Source: an uncultured Clostridia bacterium (GTDB lineage Bacteria > Bacillota > Clostridia > Christensenellales > CAG-314). From it: 7,190 nt of DNA. Below, piece by piece: positions 5,993-7,190 of this stretch (position 1 is the first letter of the stretch; each line of letters starts with the position of its first letter). Below the pieces are notes generated by a model that worked only from the letters and a program-made list of their open reading frames with translations, did not search any database and was not told the DNA's origin. Location of the stretch: the NCBI GenBank assembly GCA_937915515.1, contig CALGIK010000213.1:1-7190 (forward strand). The letters are read 5' to 3'. The position numbers and the translations under genes are program-made.

Positions 5993-6029
5993 AAATTAAC
6001 GACAAGGTCTTTTGCTTTGTCGTTAATTT
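5993..6029 (-). terminator. Rho-independent terminator of zinc-ribbon gene 2
   Basis: Arms 5993-6008 and 6014-6029 form 16 positions, with one G-U/C-A pair (6006/6016), an end wobble and a 5-base loop. On the minus strand the stem ends in seven T. It lies 38 nt after the stop of the gene at 6067-6354, nearly the same spacing as for paralogue 1, and shares its core TTAACGACAAGG. Confidence 0.8.
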
Positions 6030-6066
6030 AGAAATGTATATTAAGGTTTATTAATTATTATGCATA

Positions 6067-6354
6067 TCAAAGAGAGGCCATTAATTTTATGTTAACTGCA
6101 AACATTATAGTTGATATAATAAGCGCAGCAATGCTTAATCCTTTACCTTTTCCGTTACGGGAAAATGATCGTGATAAACCTATCCCTCCGAATATCCATC
6201 CTAAAAGAGGAATGAAGAAAGAACAAACAAAACCCGCTATCGCCATACCGTTTTTTTGATTATTATTTGTTGAGTTTGGATTTGTTGCACAGCCGCAATC
6301 AGGGCAAAATGTTGCATTATCATCAACTAATCTTCCGCATTTTTTACAATACAT
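6067..6354 (-). CDS. Small zinc-ribbon membrane protein, DUF4190-like (paralogue 2)
   Basis: 95 residues with the same plan as its neighbour: zinc ligands C3, C6, C17 and C20, a polar Asn-rich linker (NPNSTNNNQKNG), and two membrane segments at about 37-58 and 73-92. The membrane part is the best conserved (PLLGWIFGGIGLSRS is identical in both), while the linker and the loop after LSRS differ most. It has one more cysteine right after the ribbon (C22). This suggests duplication followed by divergence of the exposed parts. The start at 6354 has GGAGG seven bases upstream and a perfect promoter. Role unknown; a sensor, a scaffold or an envelope-associated function are all possible. It lies downstream of dnaJ but behind a terminator, so it is not part of that operon. 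Confidence 0.8.
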   Translation of the reverse strand: MYCKKCGRLVDDNATFCPDCGCATNPNSTNNNQKNGMAIAGFVCSFFIPLLGWIFGGIGLSRSFSRNGKGKGLSIAALIISTIMFAVNIKLMASL

Positions 6355-6378
6355 ATAAAAACCTCCATTAATGCAGAT

Positions 6379-6407
6379 ATTATAACAAGATTAATTATTA
6401 ATGTCAA
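6379..6407 (-). promoter_or_regulatory. Consensus sigma-A promoter of zinc-ribbon gene 2
   Basis: On the minus strand TTGACA (6402-6407) and TATAAT (6379-6384) are exactly 17 bp apart. It is closer to consensus than the promoter of paralogue 1 (TACAAT, 16 bp), which predicts higher expression of this copy if nothing else regulates it. Confidence 0.85.
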
Positions 6408-6470
6408 TATCAAACATAAAATAAATATTTTTTTACTTTCTGCAAATGTTTGTTATTTGTTTATGATAAC

Positions 6471-6500
6471 TAAAAAGAGATAGTTTAGTTTATCTCTTTA
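6471..6500 (-). terminator. Rho-independent terminator of dnaJ
   Basis: AAAGAGATA (6474-6482) pairs with TATCTCTTT (6491-6499) over 9 bp with an 8-base loop. On the minus strand the stem runs into a T-run (TTTTTA). It is about 28 nt after the dnaJ stop and separates the dnaJ transcript from the zinc-ribbon genes. Confidence 0.75.
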
Positions 6501-6526
6501 CAATTATTATTTTACAAAAAATAATC

Positions 6527-7190
6527 TTATTTATTAAAAACTTTGTTTATGTTGTCGAGGTATTGTTTGCGGCGAGGATAGTTTTTGAGGGAGAGGCTGT
6601 TTTCGAGCTCCTCAAGCGCTTTTTTGTCCTTCTTTGACACGCCTGTGGGCACTTCCACAAGCACCTTAATAAACAGGTCGCCGGCTCTGCGGCTGGTCTT
6701 TATGCCTTTGCCGCGCAAGCGAAAAACTTCGCCGTTTGCTGTGCCTTCCTCTATATGTTGAACCTCAACGCCGTTAAGCGTAGGTATTTCTATATCACCG
6801 CCGTTTACCGTTGCGGCGTAACTAACGGGCACTTCGACATATAAATTGAGGTCGTCACGTTTAAACACGGGACTACTCGCTACGTTTATCACCAACAGCA
6901 GATTGCCGCTTATACCCCCTGCCACTTTGCTGGCGTTGCCTTGACCGCTTATGGACAAAATTGCGCCGTTTTCGACACCGGCGGGAATGTTTATGGTCAG
7001 CGCTTTCTTTTTGCTAACTACTCCCTTGCCGCCGCAAGTTTTACATGGGTTAGCTATTATCTTGCCGCTGCCGCCGCACTTGTCGCAAGAGCCTATTGTC
7101 ATTTGTCTGCCGAAAATGCTGTTTGTGACGTACTGTACCCGTCCTTTGCCGCCGCATTTGTCGCAGGTTTTTAAGTCAGCAGAACTTGCC
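6527..7190 (-). CDS. dnaJ: Chaperone DnaJ (Hsp40), 5' part outside the window
   Basis: The frame stays open to the right edge, so 220 C-terminal residues are visible of a protein usually about 370-380 long; the J-domain and Gly/Phe linker are beyond the window. Three of the four zinc-finger repeats are visible: CDKCGGKG, CDKCGGSG and CKTCGGKG; the first repeat is cut off. The peptide-binding C-terminal domains follow, starting at KALTINIPAGVENG and including FRLRGKGIKTSRRAGDLFIKV. DnaJ delivers unfolded proteins to DnaK and stimulates its ATPase; with DnaK it feeds ClpB, which is also encoded here. The internal ATG at 7102 lies within the zinc-finger region and is not the start. In Bacillota dnaJ normally ends an hrcA-grpE-dnaK-dnaJ operon, and the terminator just downstream agrees with a 3'-end position. 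Confidence 0.96.
   Translation of the reverse strand, partial: ASSADLKTCDKCGGKGRVQYVTNSIFGRQMTIGSCDKCGGSGKIIANPCKTCGGKGVVSKKKALTINIPAGVENGAILSISGQGNASKVAGGISGNLLLVINVASSPVFKRDDLNLYVEVPVSYAATVNGGDIEIPTLNGVEVQHIEEGTANGEVFRLRGKGIKTSRRAGDLFIKVLVEVPTGVSKKDKKALEELENSLSLKNYPRRKQYLDNINKVFNK

Noticed and set aside
6941..7174. Plus-strand frame inside dnaJ.
   Set aside because: It is antisense to the DnaJ zinc-finger repeats, whose frame is unambiguous.

Overview
The window looks like chromosomal DNA from a low-GC Gram-positive bacterium (Bacillota, most likely a clostridial anaerobe). AT-rich intergenic regions, strong AGGAGG-type Shine-Dalgarno sites, near-consensus sigma-A promoters (TTGACA / TATAAT with 16-17 bp spacers) and the protein sequences all point that way. 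No tRNA, rRNA, CRISPR array, transposase or phage gene was seen. Most genes lie on the minus strand.

Layout from left to right. (1) The C-terminal end of a MarR-type regulator (+) stops at 195. (2) A short intergenic stretch holds a long bidirectional terminator hairpin (261-300). A possible 37-residue membrane or lipoprotein-like micro-ORF (314-427, +) follows it directly behind an excellent ribosome binding site. (3) clpB (460-3036, -) is a complete AAA+ disaggregase. It lies 45 bp downstream of a gene for a ribbon-helix-helix protein with a large uncharacterised C-terminal half (3082-3732, -). The pair looks like an operon read from one sigma-A promoter at 3754-3781. (4) An SDR oxidoreductase gene (4029-4832, -) and an OsmC-family gene (4995-5438, +) are divergent and share one short promoter region. 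The same 9-bp motif, TTACTGTAA, touches the -35 region of both. (5) Two tandem paralogous genes for small zinc-ribbon membrane proteins (5557-5847 and 6067-6354, -) each have their own promoter and a related terminator, so the whole cassette seems duplicated. (6) The 3' two thirds of dnaJ (6527 to beyond 7190, -) ends at a terminator.

Functional themes. DnaJ (with DnaK and GrpE, not in view) hands aggregated proteins to ClpB, so the two ends of the window hold partners of one disaggregation pathway. OsmC proteins reduce organic hydroperoxides, and the divergent SDR may be co-induced with it. The window therefore has a stress-response flavour. No CIRCE or CtsR operator was seen in front of the clpB operon. 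The RHH protein encoded first in that operon is the obvious candidate for its own regulator, but this is inference. I found no clearly new large system. The points most worth following are the RHH-clpB pair, the shared operator-like motif, the duplicated zinc-ribbon cassettes and the micro-ORF.
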